From Leucobacter coleopterorum (GTDB taxonomy: Bacteria; Actinomycetota; Actinomycetes; Actinomycetales; Microbacteriaceae): 64,000 nucleotides of DNA. Positions 9,366-19,153 of the stretch are shown here, piece after piece. Under the pieces are notes generated by a model. That model was not told where the DNA came from and ran no database searches. It worked only from the letters and a program-made list of their open reading frames with translations. The stretch covers positions 1,984,001 to 2,048,000 of the forward strand of contig NZ_CP049933.1 of the NCBI RefSeq assembly GCF_011382985.1, written 5' to 3'. The position numbers and the translations under genes were made by a program. Positions within the stretch are counted from its first letter, which is position 1; every line of letters starts with the position of its first letter.

Positions 9366-10549
9366 CCAGACAAATAGCGGTTCACGCGGTCGAGATCAAG
9401 CATCACCAACCGAACTCGCCGTTTGGGAGCAGCTCGACCGCGTGCAAGACCCAGAGATCATGCGTCCGATCACCGAACTTGGCATGGTGCAGGGTGTCTC
9501 GGTTGACGAAGCGGGCCACGCCGAGGTCTCGATCCTGCTCACTATTGCTGGTTGCCCTGCCGCACGCCGCATCGAAGCAGACACGCAGGCAGCAGCCCTC
9601 GCTGCAGCGGGAGTCAGCCACGTGTCCGTTGAGGTGGGGGTCATGAGCCCGAGCGAGCGCAAGGCCTTCATTGAGCGGGTACGCGGGGATCGCGGCTCAC
9701 GCCCGGTACAGTTTGGACCAGACTCGCTGACCCGTGTCATCGCGGTCACGAGCGGTAAGGGTGGAGTTGGCAAATCTTCGCTGACGGCAGGTCTTGCGGT
9801 GGCTCTGGCAGCTCAGGGGCTGTCGGTTGGGCTGATCGACGCAGACGTGTTCGGATTCTCGATCCCCAGCATCATGGGCCTCAGCCGCGACGGCCAAACC
9901 ATACAGCCGACGCAGGTGGGTGACATGATCCTGCCCCAGTTGCGTACGGCGTGAAAGTCATCTCGATCGGCATGTTTTTGGGCGAGGAGGATCCCCGCAC
10001 CACGGCGGTGTCGTGGCGTGGCCCGATGCTGCACCGCACGATTGAGCAGTTTTTGCGTGACGTCTGGTTCGGCGACCTCGACGTACTGCTGCTTGATCTG
10101 CCACCCGGCACTGGAGATGTCGCGATCAGCGTCGGCCAGCTGCTCCCCAGGCCGAGGTGCTTGTGGTGACGACACCGCAGGAGGCCGCTGCAGATGTCGC
10201 AGTGCGCAGCGCACTGGTGGCCCGCCAGACGGGCCAGAAGGTGCTCGGGGTGATCGAGAACATGTCGGGACTCACGCAGCCCGATGGCACTGTACTTGAT
10301 CTGTTTGGCTCGGGGGGTGGCCAGTTGGTCGCGGACCGCCTCAGTGATGATGAACACGGCGTGGCCCCATTACTCGGGAGTGTGCCGCTGAGTCCAGGGT
10401 TCAGGATCGCGGGCGACAGTGGCGAACCCGCCGTGCTGAACTTACCCGAAGATCCCGCGGCGGCGGAGGTCCTCAGAATCGCGGCTGCGCTTTCGCGGCA
10501 GGGTCGAGGTCTTGCGGGGCGGTCCCTGTCGGTCACGCCTGCTAGCTGA
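9358..10549 (+). CDS. mrp: Mrp/NBP35-type Fe-S carrier P-loop ATPase (two frameshifts)
   Basis: Mrp/ApbC family ATPase thought to carry and deliver Fe-S clusters. An N-terminal MIP18/DUF59 domain (LDRVQDPEIMRPITELGMV) is followed by the P-loop SGKGGVGKSS and the DADVFGFSIPSIMGL and DLPPGTGD motifs. In the region where many Mrp proteins carry a CPxC cluster motif, this protein reads ENMSGLTQPDGTVLDLFGSGGG, with no cysteine. The frame is broken twice: at CCCC 9934-9937 and CCCC 10145-10148. One extra C at each site restores a continuous protein (LPPVAYGVKVIS and LLPQAEVLVVTT). It is coupled to DUF1003 upstream and convergent with tatB. Confidence 0.88.
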
Positions 10550-10551
10550 AC

Positions 10552-10911
10552 TTATGTAGCTTCTTCGTCAAACATCAGCCCGGCAGACTTTTCTGCTTCA
10601 ACGGGCTGAGGTGAACGAGCCGCCCTGCGCTCCTCAACCCTCTTCTCACGCTCGTCTTCAAGGAGCGCGTCGCGAATGATTCTCCGCGGATCGTATTGAC
10701 GCGGATCAAGTTGACGCCAATCGACCTCGTCGTACTCGGGGCCCATTTCTTCTTTGAGGCGATCCTTTGCGCCCTCAGACATGCGTTTGATGCTACGCAC
10801 CAGCTCACCGAGCTTCTTGGCGTAGACGGGAAGGCGATCCGGACCCACAACAAACATGGCGATCACGAGGATCACCAGAATCTTGTCAAACGTCAGGCCC
10901 ACCCTCTCCAT
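10552..10911 (-). CDS. tatB: Twin-arginine translocase subunit TatB
   Basis: Sec-independent translocase subunit that binds twin-arginine signal peptides with TatC at the membrane. One N-terminal transmembrane helix (FDKILVILVIAMFVVGPDRLP, residues 8-28) ends at the conserved GPxRLP, followed by the amphipathic helix YAKKLGELVRSIKRM and a charged tail with DEVDWRQLDPRQYDPRRI, typical of actinobacterial TatB. 119 residues. Twin-arginine substrates in this window include the DyP peroxidase at 47.2 kb. Confidence 0.88.
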   Translation of the reverse strand: MERVGLTFDKILVILVIAMFVVGPDRLPVYAKKLGELVRSIKRMSEGAKDRLKEEMGPEYDEVDWRQLDPRQYDPRRIIRDALLEDEREKRVEERRAARSPQPVEAEKSAGLMFDEEAT

Positions 10912-11064
10912 CGTAGTGGCCGAAGTTGAAAGTGACGGAACGGCGGCGGCATTTGGTGAGTGTCACGCGTGGGAAACAGGCGTCGACAACGCAAAGCCCT
11001 ACTCTTGTGAGAGCGGAACACGGTGCATTCAAGACGCGTCGCCGCACACACTACGGAGGAGAAC

Positions 11065-11697
11065 GTGAGTAAGCTCGAACGCAACTGGCAGTACGCCGAG
11101 CAGTACCCGAGCGAGACTGACGCACTTGTGCGCGCTCGCAGACTGTCGCTGGAACTCGGCATTGAGCCGGTGAGCCGCTCCGTGGGAGCGTACCTCTCGG
11201 GGATCGCCGCTCTCAATAAGGCCGAAGCAATCTTCGAGGTCGGCACCGGAGTGGGTGTGAGTGGGCTCTCGCTACTGCGTCACCTTCCAAACGCAACCCT
11301 CACTTCCATCGAGATCGAGCCAGAGCATCTGCGCGAGGCGCGCACAGTTTTCGCTGAGGCAGGAATCCCTGCGGCCCGATTGCGCCTGATCGAGGGCGAC
11401 GCCCTTCACGTCATGCCACGTCTCAACCTGGGCGCTTACGACCTAGTGTTGCTCAACGCAAACACCACCCAGTTGCTCGACTACTTCGAGCACGCGCTCA
11501 GCATCGTTCGCCCAGGAGGCTGCGTGATCGTTCCGAGCGCGTTCACTCATGGCCAGGTTCCGGATCCCGCCGCGCGCGATGAAGCAACGCAAACGATGCG
11601 CGACCTGCTCGCACTCGTCTCAGATTCTCCAGCGATCGCTGCGATGCTGTCACCTGCGGGTGACGGGGTGCTCACCATCGTGAGGCTCGACGGTTAA
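11065..11697 (+). CDS. O-methyltransferase (SAM-dependent)
   Basis: A class I SAM-dependent methyltransferase of the O-methyltransferase (catechol-type) family. GTG 11065 is preferred because GGAGGAG at 11055-11061 lies directly upstream; the frame is open further upstream. SAM-binding motif I is EVGTGVGVSGLSLL, the acidic loop is SIEIEPEHLREAR, and YDLVLLNANT occupies the position where the family often has DLxFxDA. The substrate is unknown. A strong hairpin terminator follows directly. In Microbacteriaceae such a gene is often found near the tatB/mrp genes, as here. Confidence 0.85.
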   Translation: MSKLERNWQYAEQYPSETDALVRARRLSLELGIEPVSRSVGAYLSGIAALNKAEAIFEVGTGVGVSGLSLLRHLPNATLTSIEIEPEHLREARTVFAEAGIPAARLRLIEGDALHVMPRLNLGAYDLVLLNANTTQLLDYFEHALSIVRPGGCVIVPSAFTHGQVPDPAARDEATQTMRDLLALVSDSPAIAAMLSPAGDGVLTIVRLDG

Positions 11698-11718
11698 CGA
11701 AACCAACCACCACGATAA

Positions 11719-11756
11719 ACGAGTAAGGGCCCTACTCTCGCAGGGCCCTTACTCGT
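11719..11756. terminator. Intrinsic bidirectional terminator
   Basis: Perfect 15-bp stem (arms 11719-11733 and 11742-11756, ACGAGTAAGGGCCCT) with an 8-base loop, between the convergent methyltransferase and DUF3117 genes. No long U tract follows, which is common in high-GC Actinobacteria. Confidence 0.85.
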
Positions 11757-11773
11757 CGCAAAACAGGAGTCGA

Positions 11774-11944
11774 CTATTTGTCGAGCACTGACGCGAGCAC
11801 GTCGCGCAGTTCTCCAGCCTCTTGATCGTTCACAGATACCACCAGGCGTCCGCCGCCCTCAAGCGGCACACGCACGACGATCACCCGGCTTTCACGCACC
11901 GCTTCCATGGGTCCATCCCCAGTCCTCGGTTTCATTGCAGCCAT
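11774..11944 (-). CDS. DUF3117 domain protein
   Basis: A 56-residue protein beginning MAAMKPRTGDGPMEA, the signature of the small DUF3117 family found throughout Actinobacteria, followed by RVPLEGGGRLVVSV. The start at 11944 is chosen because it gives the family N-terminus and has GAGGAG just upstream; an in-frame ATG at 11959 adds five residues. Function unknown. The gene often neighbours dapE, as it does here. Confidence 0.9.
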   Translation of the reverse strand: MAAMKPRTGDGPMEAVRESRVIVVRVPLEGGGRLVVSVNDQEAGELRDVLASVLDK

Positions 11945-12017
11945 GGCGCCTCCTCGCAAGTTTGGTCAATCTCTTCTATTATCTGATAGCTTTCAGCTTC
12001 GGCGAAATCGCGTTGCG

Positions 12018-13124
12018 TCATTTGACACCGTTGAGCCACGATCTGAGCGATTCGGTCCCCGACTCAATCTGCGCAATCGGCACTCGTTCATCGTCGGCGT
12101 GTGCAAGCAACGGGTTGCCCGGGCCGAAGTTCACGGCTGGAATCCCGAGTGCCGAGAACCGAGACACATCGGTCCAGCCGAGTTTTGCGGTTGGCACGGT
12201 TCCGACTGCCTCCACGAAGCGCTGAGCGAGCGGCGCGTCAAGGCCCGGCCGCGCTCCCGGTGCCTGATCAACGATCTCGACCTCGTCGGCGTCGGCAAAG
12301 AACTCCCTCACCACGGCGGCGGCTTCATCGATGCTGCGGCTCGGGGCAAAGCGGTAATTCACCGTGAAGCTGCAGTGATCCGGAATCACGTTTCCGGCAA
12401 CGCCGCCCTCGATACCAACCGCGTTCAGCCCCTCACGATACTCAAGGCCGTCAACCACGATGCGTTCGGGCTCAAACGCCGCTAGCTTTTCGAGCAGCAT
12501 CCCAGCGCGATGGATCGCGTTGACCCCCATCCAGCTGCGGGCAGAGTGCGCGCGTTTGCCCCACATCGTGACACGCGCACGCAATGTGCCGTTGCAGCCG
12601 CCCTCGATGGTGCCATTGGACGGTTCACCCAGAATTGCGAAGTCTGCCTCAAACAACGCCGGGTGATTGCGCATCGCGCGCCCTAGTCCACTCAGGTCGG
12701 CAGACACCTCTTCGTGGTCATACCAAATCCAGGTGAGATCAACCCCGGGCTCCGTCAGTTCGGCAGCGAGCACCAACTGCACAGCGACACCAGCCTTCAT
12801 GTCGACGGTACCGCGCCCCCAGATCATCGCCTCGCCCGTTTCTGGATCAACGGTGTCGCGCACTGGCAAGTTTTCGTTGATCGGCACCGTGTCGAGGTGT
12901 CCGGCGATTGCCACGCGACGCTCTCGACCAAGCTCGGTACGCGCGATCACGGTGTCACCGTCACGCGTCACGCTGAGGTGAGGCGCATGGTCGCGCAGCA
13001 TCATTTCAACCGCGTCAGCAATGGTGCGCTCGTCACCCGACACCGAGTGAATATTGCACAGTTGCCTTGTGAGCTCGACCGGACCAGCTGTGGGGTCTAG
13101 GGGGTACGTCGCTAAAGAAGTCAC
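12018..13124 (-). CDS. dapE: Succinyl-diaminopimelate desuccinylase
   Basis: M20 metallopeptidase-family enzyme that hydrolyses N-succinyl-LL-diaminopimelate to LL-diaminopimelate and succinate in lysine and peptidoglycan synthesis. Metal-site motifs are visible: AGHLDTVP, WGRGTVDMKAG and the catalytic YDHEEV (Glu-Glu). The length, 368 residues, matches actinobacterial DapE. It is divergent from dapD with about 30 bases between, so the two probably share a regulatory region; dapC lies 5 kb downstream. Confidence 0.95.
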   Translation of the reverse strand: MTSLATYPLDPTAGPVELTRQLCNIHSVSGDERTIADAVEMMLRDHAPHLSVTRDGDTVIARTELGRERRVAIAGHLDTVPINENLPVRDTVDPETGEAMIWGRGTVDMKAGVAVQLVLAAELTEPGVDLTWIWYDHEEVSADLSGLGRAMRNHPALFEADFAILGEPSNGTIEGGCNGTLRARVTMWGKRAHSARSWMGVNAIHRAGMLLEKLAAFEPERIVVDGLEYREGLNAVGIEGGVAGNVIPDHCSFTVNYRFAPSRSIDEAAAVVREFFADADEVEIVDQAPGARPGLDAPLAQRFVEAVGTVPTAKLGWTDVSRFSALGIPAVNFGPGNPLLAHADDERVPIAQIESGTESLRSWLNGVK

Positions 13125-13156
13125 ACAAGCAAGCCTAGAGGCTTGTCGCAGCTACG

Positions 13157-14131
13157 ATGGTTTCCATGACTGATTCACGCTTCGCCTGGTCTGCAGGACT
13201 CGCCACCGTTACCGCACAGGGCACCACACTCGATGCTTGGTTCCCCTCCCCTATGCTGGGCAGGCGCCCCGAGGATCGCGACCCGTGGATCGCACCCGCT
13301 GAGCTTGCCCGACTGACCGGCTCTGACGAGCGCCGCGGAGTTGAGTTGCGCTTCGTGAACATCGAGATCGATCTGAATAAGGCCCCTGCCAGCACCGAGG
13401 ACGCCTACCTGCGCCTGCACCTGCTGTCGCACTGCCTCGTCGAGCCAAACACCATCAATCTGGACGGCATCTTTGGCCTGCTGCCCAATATTGCTTGGAC
13501 AACCTCGGGCCCCATGCTGCCCGAAGACTATGCGGCACGCCTCCCTGAACTTAAACGCGCAGGGATCACTGCCGTCGGCCTCGACAAGTTCCCTCGCTTC
13601 ACTGACTATGTGGTGCCGCAAGGAGTGCGCATTGCTGACAGCTCGAGGGTGCGCCTCGGCGCCCACTTGGCCCCCGGCACCACCGTCATGCACGAGGGTT
13701 TCGTGAATTTTAACGCGGGCACGCTCGGCGCGTCGATGGTTGAGGGTCGTATCTCGCAGGGTGTTGTGGTTGGCGACGGCTCCGATATCGGCGGTGGCGC
13801 CTCGATCATGGGAACACTCTCGGGTGGCGGCTCACAGCGCATCACCATTGGTGAGCGCGCGCTGCTCGGCGCAAACTCAGGAATCGGGATCTCAATCGGC
13901 AACGACAGCGTTGTCGAGGCGGGTCTCTACGTTACTGCGGGTACAAAAGTGCTGCTCCCGAAAGGAACCGTGGGAGAGTCTGGCTCTGACGGCGAGCCCG
14001 TCGAGGTGAAGGCCGTCGAGCTATCGGGCCTGCCGAACCTACTCTTCCGCCGTAACTCTCGCACGGGTGCCGTTGAGGCGATCCCCCGTGCCGGTGCCGG
14101 CATCGTGCTTAACGCGGCGCTGCACGCCTAA
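13157..14131 (+). CDS. dapD: 2,3,4,5-tetrahydropyridine-2,6-dicarboxylate N-succinyltransferase
   Basis: Transfers succinyl from succinyl-CoA to tetrahydrodipicolinate, the committing step of the succinylase branch of lysine synthesis. The protein has the actinobacterial DapD N-terminus ([24 protein letters not shown]) and a left-handed beta-helix of hexapeptide repeats ([35 protein letters not shown]). An AGAGG lies 14 bases before ATG 13157; ATG 13166, three codons later, is the alternative start. A terminator hairpin follows. Confidence 0.95.
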   Translation: MVSMTDSRFAWSAGLATVTAQGTTLDAWFPSPMLGRRPEDRDPWIAPAELARLTGSDERRGVELRFVNIEIDLNKAPASTEDAYLRLHLLSHCLVEPNTINLDGIFGLLPNIAWTTSGPMLPEDYAARLPELKRAGITAVGLDKFPRFTDYVVPQGVRIADSSRVRLGAHLAPGTTVMHEGFVNFNAGTLGASMVEGRISQGVVVGDGSDIGGGASIMGTLSGGGSQRITIGERALLGANSGIGISIGNDSVVEAGLYVTAGTKVLLPKGTVGESGSDGEPVEVKAVELSGLPNLLFRRNSRTGAVEAIPRAGAGIVLNAALHA

Positions 14132-14137
14132 CACACT

Positions 14138-14182
14138 CGTGCAGGGTGTCTCGCCGCCCGAAGGCTGGTGACGCCCTGCACG
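14138..14182. terminator. Bidirectional terminator between dapD and ABC permease
   Basis: Arms 14138-14150 and 14170-14182 (CGTGCAGGGYGTC) pair at 12 of 13 positions with a 19-base loop. It fills the gap between the convergent ends of dapD and the permease gene. Confidence 0.75.
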
Positions 14183-15829
14183 CTAGTTCTGAGCGACGAC
14201 GCGCACGTAAAGCTCTGGAGCTCTACGGTCAAAGATTGCTGCACCCAAGCGCACACCGAGTAGGCACGCCACCGACCCTACGAATAACCCGACCCCGAGG
14301 GTCGTCCATGCGAGCCAAGGTTCATCCGTAATCCCGGCCGCTATCGCGAAGCCAATGGCCGGCAGTGAGATCAGGGCGAGTGCGCCGTACGAGCCCGCCA
14401 TGCCAAGCATGCTCAGCATGGCCGCTCCCGGTTTTGAGACGAAGGGGTTCTCTCCCGATTGCGCAACCGGCATGACCAATAGCGCCGAGCAGACACTCGC
14501 CACCCCAAACCCGCCGAGCGTAACCGAGGCGGTGAGCCCGAGAAGGGTGGGTAATTGGTCAAAACGTCCTGCAATCGCCGTGGTTGAAATCGCGACGACG
14601 AGGAGAATTGGAACAGCAACGATAGCGTTCGCCCAGATCCTCCCGGCCCTGTCATCAATGCCCCGCACTCCTCGCAGCAGGTGCAAGCTGAACGCTGTAC
14701 CGTCATACGAGATATCTGTAAAGGTGCCGAGCGAAAGAAAGGTTGCAACCAGCACCGTTGATCCAGGGAGCAAGATGGCGAGCTCGGTATTGCTAGCTAG
14801 GACACCAAACACTATCGGCATCACAAACACCACGATCAGACTCTGCAAGTAACGCGGATCACGCAACCAGTAGGTAAGTGCTCGGGCCGCGATCGCGCCG
14901 CGAGGGGTACCGGGAAACCGGCCAAACCAGCCCGCACCGGTGCTCCCTCTGGATCGTGATCCCGACACAACCGTGCCGAGACTCGCAAAGTACAACGTGC
15001 GCCAGGCGATTGCCAGCAGAAGCGCCGTAGCAATGGCGATCACGAGTTTGACAACTGCCGGTATCCAATGCGCCACAGCAAGGTCAGCGGGCACCGCCCA
15101 AACAGCCCCAAAAGGACTCCAGGAGAACACCTCGGCGATCGCGGGAAGGCTTTCAGCAAGGCTCGATATACCTGATCCGACCACCATCATTATCGGGCCG
15201 ATGAGTACAAGTAGCAGAATGAGGAGGCCACCGATCACCTCTCGGAATCGTCTGCTTGTGGCGGCCCGCGACACCACCGTTGTGACCAGCTGACACCCGA
15301 GCACACAAGTAAGGGCGGCTACGGGGGCTAGCAGAATCGCCGCTACTGCCGCAATGGGCGCTTTGAACCACGCCACGGCCGTCAACGCAGACACCAGCAG
15401 GGTAACGATGCCTGGAATACCAAACAGGCTCGCTGCCGCGATACCGGCAACCTGCACGGAGGGCGTGATGGGGAGGGTCGCAAACCTGGCAGGATCGAGG
15501 GTACGATCCATTCCCGAAAACAGGATCGGGCCCACCATCCAGACGATCACGATGGCGCTGCCCACCAGCACCAGCACGGTTCGAGTGAGGTCGGCGGGCG
15601 CAAATGCCAACCCGACGAGCCCAACAACCGCGACCATCAAGATACCCAGGCCGTACAGCGCCCCAAGAATCGCTCCAACAAGCTGCCAGGGGTGACGCTT
15701 GAGGGTGTTCCACACCACAACGAACCGGAGAGCAACGAGCACGCGAATTCGCGCGAGGGCGCCCGTGCCCGCGCTCTCCGAAGAGTCAGCTCTAGGCGAC
15801 CCAACCGATGTCAGGAATGATTCAGCCAT
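14183..15829 (-). CDS. ABC transporter permease (polytopic membrane subunit)
   Basis: A 548-residue protein with about 12 hydrophobic segments, the first near residues 47-75 (HPWQLVGAILGALYGLGILMVAVVGLVG). It is a large ABC-2-like permease of the type paired with a single ATPase gene in Actinobacteria. The start overlaps the end of the ATPase gene by 19 bases, so the two are coupled. The cargo cannot be told from the sequence; export is likely because no binding-protein gene is present. Confidence 0.8.
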   Translation of the reverse strand: MAESFLTSVGSPRADSSESAGTGALARIRVLVALRFVVVWNTLKRHPWQLVGAILGALYGLGILMVAVVGLVGLAFAPADLTRTVLVLVGSAIVIVWMVGPILFSGMDRTLDPARFATLPITPSVQVAGIAAASLFGIPGIVTLLVSALTAVAWFKAPIAAVAAILLAPVAALTCVLGCQLVTTVVSRAATSRRFREVIGGLLILLLVLIGPIMMVVGSGISSLAESLPAIAEVFSWSPFGAVWAVPADLAVAHWIPAVVKLVIAIATALLLAIAWRTLYFASLGTVVSGSRSRGSTGAGWFGRFPGTPRGAIAARALTYWLRDPRYLQSLIVVFVMPIVFGVLASNTELAILLPGSTVLVATFLSLGTFTDISYDGTAFSLHLLRGVRGIDDRAGRIWANAIVAVPILLVVAISTTAIAGRFDQLPTLLGLTASVTLGGFGVASVCSALLVMPVAQSGENPFVSKPGAAMLSMLGMAGSYGALALISLPAIGFAIAAGITDEPWLAWTTLGVGLFVGSVACLLGVRLGAAIFDRRAPELYVRVVAQN

Positions 15830-16587
15830 GTTGGCCCTTGCACACGTTGACGACCACCAACGAGCTCAACAAATCGTTCTTCGAGCGTGGAGGCACCGCG
15901 CACCTCGTCCACTGTTCCAGCGGCGCGCAGCCTGCCCTCCGCCACAACGGCGACGTGGTCACACATCCGCTGCACGAGATCCATCGAGTGACTTGACACC
16001 ACCACGGTGCCACCGCCGCGCACAAAACCGTCCAGAATGTCGCGAATGTTTGCAGCCGATACGGGATCAACCGATTCAAACGGCTCATCGAGCACGAGCA
16101 GTCGCGGTGCGTGCACGAGCGCGCAGGCCAGGGCGATCTTTTTGGTCATGCCGGCAGAGTAATCCACCACGAGGGTACTTCCGGCAGCAGTGAGGTCAAG
16201 CAGCGTGAGCAGGTCAGTGCAGCGCTGAGCGGCAACATCAGTTCCGAGACCCGCGAGCAACCCGCTATAAGTGATGAGTTGTTCGCCCGTCAAACGATCA
16301 AACAGTTTTGCCCCGTCCGCGAGCACACCCACGAGTGCTTTCGCCTCTGTGGGGTTCTGCCAGACATCGACACCAGCAATGAGTGCATGCCCAGCATCTG
16401 GCCGCAGCAATCCTGTCGCCATTGAGAGTGTGGTTGTCTTGCCCGCACCGTTTGGCCCGACGATACCAAAACACGAACCGGTCGGAATAACCAGCGAGAT
16501 CCCGTCGACGGCCACTTTCTCGCCGAACCGCTTGACAAGGCCGCGAAACTCTAGTGCGGGTGGCGTCTTCCCGATATCGTCACTCAC
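15811..16587 (-). CDS. ABC transporter ATP-binding protein
   Basis: A 258-residue ATPase with Walker A GPNGAGKTT, a signature reading YSAGMTKKIALA (SAGM in place of LSGGQ), Walker B LLVLDEP, and the switch histidine in VVSSHSMD. It uses a GTG start at 16587. The shortened, altered signature loop is typical of ABC-2-type export ATPases. It pairs with the downstream permease at 14183-15829 and lies 11 bases downstream of the citrate synthase gene, so it may be co-transcribed with it. Confidence 0.9.
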   Translation of the reverse strand: MSDDIGKTPPALEFRGLVKRFGEKVAVDGISLVIPTGSCFGIVGPNGAGKTTTLSMATGLLRPDAGHALIAGVDVWQNPTEAKALVGVLADGAKLFDRLTGEQLITYSGLLAGLGTDVAAQRCTDLLTLLDLTAAGSTLVVDYSAGMTKKIALACALVHAPRLLVLDEPFESVDPVSAANIRDILDGFVRGGGTVVVSSHSMDLVQRMCDHVAVVAEGRLRAAGTVDEVRGASTLEERFVELVGGRQRVQGPTWLNHS

Positions 16588-16598
16588 CTGCGCGCGCC

Positions 16599-17897
16599 CT
16601 AACGCTCGATGTGGCGCTCCGGGCTGCCAATGTACAGCTGCTGCGGGCGACCGATCTTAGTTTGAGGATCTTCACGGGCCTCGCGCCACTGCGCTATCCA
16701 GCCGGGTAGGCGGCCGATCGCGAACAGCACGGTGAACATGCGCGTCGGGAAGCCCATTGCTTTGTAGATCACGCCGGTGTAAAAATCGACGTTCGGGTAG
16801 AGCCTGCGCTCCTTAAAGTAGTCGTCTTCGAGAGCGATCTGCTCAAGCTCCTGCGCAAGCCCAAGCAGCGGGTCATTCACGCCGAGCTCCTGCAGCACCT
16901 TGGCGGCGCTATCTTTGACGATACGCGCACGCGGATCGTAGTTCTTATAGACACGGTGTCCGAAGCCCATCAGCTTCACGCCGTCTTCTTTGCGCTTTAC
17001 CTTCTCAACGAAGGTCTCCACGCTCTGACCGGAATCGCGGATCTGCGCAAGCATGTCGAGCACTGCTTCGTTCGCGCCACCGTGCAAGGGGCCCGAAAGC
17101 GCGTTAATGCCGGCCGAAACGGACGAGAACATGTTGGCTCCGGTTGATCCAACCAGTCGCACCGTAGAAGTTGAGGCGTTCTGCTCGTGGTCAGCGTGCA
17201 AAATCAGCAACTTATCGAGGGCATCTACGAGCACGGGGTTCATCACGTACTTTTCGGCCTTGTTGCCAAAGTTGAGGCGCAAGAAGTTCTCAACGAAGCT
17301 GAGGTTGTTGTCGGGGTATAAAAACGCCTGACCAATCGACTTCTTGTGTGCGTAAGCCGCAAGAATTGGCAGCTTCGCGAGCAAACGAATCGTGTTGACC
17401 TCAACAAACTCTGGCACGGCGGTATCGAGCGAGTTCTCGTAGTAGGTCGACATCGTCTGCAGGCCACCCGAAAGCACCGCCATCGGGTGAGCTGTGTGGG
17501 GCACACCCTCGAAGTAGTAGCGCATGTCTTCGTGCAGCAGCGTGTGGCGGCGAATCTCGTTGTCGAACTCCGAGAGCTGATCTGGAGTCGGCAGCTCGCC
17601 GTAAATGAGCAAGTACGCCACTTCAAGGAATGTCGACTGCTGGGCGAGTTCCTCAATCGGGTACCCGCGGTAACGCAGGATGCCCTGGTCGCCGTCAATG
17701 TATGTAATCGCGGACCGTGTAGAAGCAGTGTTAACGAAGCCGTAGTCGAGCGCTGTCAAACCGCTCTGGCGTGTGAGTGAGCTCACATCAATCGCGGAGT
17801 TGCCGTCTACCGCCTGCGCGATCGGGAACTCTGCCGATCCACCGGGAAACGTTAGCTTCGCGGCCGCGGCGTCCTGGCCGTGAGTCGATTCAGTCAC
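16599..17897 (-). CDS. gltA: Citrate synthase (type II)
   Basis: Condenses oxaloacetate and acetyl-CoA, the entry step of the TCA cycle. It is 432 residues, the length of hexameric type II enzymes. Active-site segments are visible: the first His in LHADHEQNAST, the second in GPLHGGANEAV, GFGHRVYKNYDPRA, and the Asp in PNVDFYTGVIY. It is distinct from the shorter methylcitrate synthase at 31.2 kb. GTG start at 17897. Confidence 0.96.
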   Translation of the reverse strand: MTESTHGQDAAAAKLTFPGGSAEFPIAQAVDGNSAIDVSSLTRQSGLTALDYGFVNTASTRSAITYIDGDQGILRYRGYPIEELAQQSTFLEVAYLLIYGELPTPDQLSEFDNEIRRHTLLHEDMRYYFEGVPHTAHPMAVLSGGLQTMSTYYENSLDTAVPEFVEVNTIRLLAKLPILAAYAHKKSIGQAFLYPDNNLSFVENFLRLNFGNKAEKYVMNPVLVDALDKLLILHADHEQNASTSTVRLVGSTGANMFSSVSAGINALSGPLHGGANEAVLDMLAQIRDSGQSVETFVEKVKRKEDGVKLMGFGHRVYKNYDPRARIVKDSAAKVLQELGVNDPLLGLAQELEQIALEDDYFKERRLYPNVDFYTGVIYKAMGFPTRMFTVLFAIGRLPGWIAQWREAREDPQTKIGRPQQLYIGSPERHIER

Positions 17898-18046
17898 GTC
17901 GTCTCCTTGTGGGTCTCAACTGGCCGTGTGTCGGGTGCGACACCGCCATTCCTACACCATATCGGCTCCCGAGAGAGCGCTAGGCAGCACTGCCGTTCCG
18001 ACCTGTGCTCTTCCTAGAATATCTTGACGTCGAGCAAAATGTCGAT

Positions 18047-19150
18047 TCAGAGACTCGCCGAGATGCGCGCTGCCGCGGCCGCAACGTGTTCGTCGCTCGC
18101 GGTCAGTGCGAGCCTCACGTGCTGCGGAGAATTGTCTCCGTAGAAGTGACCGGGGCCAACCACAATGCCCAGTTTCGCGAAATCGGCGACACTCTCCCAG
18201 GCATCAACGCCGCGTGTGACCCAGAGATACAGCCCCGCGTCACTCCCCTCAATGCGGTAACCAGCAGCCGTGAGTGCAGGGGCGAGGATCTCGCGCCGCG
18301 CTCGGTATCGGGCAAGCTGCTCCGAGACGTGGGTTTCGTCAGCCAATGCCGCCACCATCGCCGCTTGTACGGGCGCAGGTTGCATGAGTCCAGCATGTTT
18401 GCGCACAGTAAGCAGCTTCTCGACCAGCTCGGGATCACCCGCAAGAAACGCCGCACGATATCCCGCAAGGTTGGACTGTTTGCTGAGCGAATACACGCTG
18501 AGCACACCGGTGTGATCGTCGCCTACCACGCGCGGATCAAGGATCGACGGGATCCGTTCGGTGTCCCAAGGAGACTCCCACCCGAACTCGGCATAGCACT
18601 CATCTCCGGCAATGACAGCACCAAGTTCGCGGGCGCGTTCAACGGCGGCCTGTAAATCGACAACGTCTTTTACACGACCATCAGGGTTCGATGGCGAGTT
18701 AATCCACACCAGGCGAGTGTTCTCAGGCCACTCAGCGGGGTCATCCGCCGCAATCGCGTCAGCACCGACGAGCGCAGCTCCCATCGCATAGCTCGGGTAA
18801 GCAATACGAGGGAACACGACGGCTTCGCCGCGCTCGATCCCGAGCAAAAATGGAAGTAGAGCCACAAGTTCTTTTGAACCAATTGTGGGAAGCACCGCTT
18901 CAGGGGCAACCACGACACCTCGCCTGCGCAGAAACCATTCAGCGATAGCTTCGCGCAGTCTGGGGGTTCCCGCGGTAGCCGGATAGGCGTGCGCGTCGGT
19001 TGCGGCGGCGAGGGCCGCACGCACGCTTTCCGGGGTTGGATCAACCGGAGAACCGATGGAGAGATTCAGCGCGCCCTGCGGGTGGAGCGCAGCCTCAGCC
19101 AGATACGGTTCCATCGCGTCCCAGGGGTAATCGGGCAGCGGACCCCGCAC
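18047..19150 (-). CDS. dapC: Succinyldiaminopimelate transaminase
   Basis: PLP-dependent class I/II aminotransferase that makes N-succinyl-LL-2,6-diaminopimelate in lysine biosynthesis. Visible motifs are NSPSNPDGRV, AGDECYAEFGW (PLP Asp/Tyr), and the Schiff-base lysine in VYSLSKQSNLAGYR. 367 residues, GTG start at 19150, three bases after the fdxA stop, so fdxA-dapC is an operon, an arrangement common in Actinobacteria. About 150 bases without a recognisable feature separate it from gltA. Confidence 0.92.
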   Translation of the reverse strand: MRGPLPDYPWDAMEPYLAEAALHPQGALNLSIGSPVDPTPESVRAALAAATDAHAYPATAGTPRLREAIAEWFLRRRGVVVAPEAVLPTIGSKELVALLPFLLGIERGEAVVFPRIAYPSYAMGAALVGADAIAADDPAEWPENTRLVWINSPSNPDGRVKDVVDLQAAVERARELGAVIAGDECYAEFGWESPWDTERIPSILDPRVVGDDHTGVLSVYSLSKQSNLAGYRAAFLAGDPELVEKLLTVRKHAGLMQPAPVQAAMVAALADETHVSEQLARYRARREILAPALTAAGYRIEGSDAGLYLWVTRGVDAWESVADFAKLGIVVGPGHFYGDNSPQHVRLALTASDEHVAAAAARISASL

Positions 19151-19153
19151 GGG

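Noticed and set aside
16599-17897. Possible methylcitrate synthase
   Set aside because: Its 432-residue type II length and N-terminal domain fit citrate synthase; the short enzyme in the prp operon is the methylcitrate synthase.
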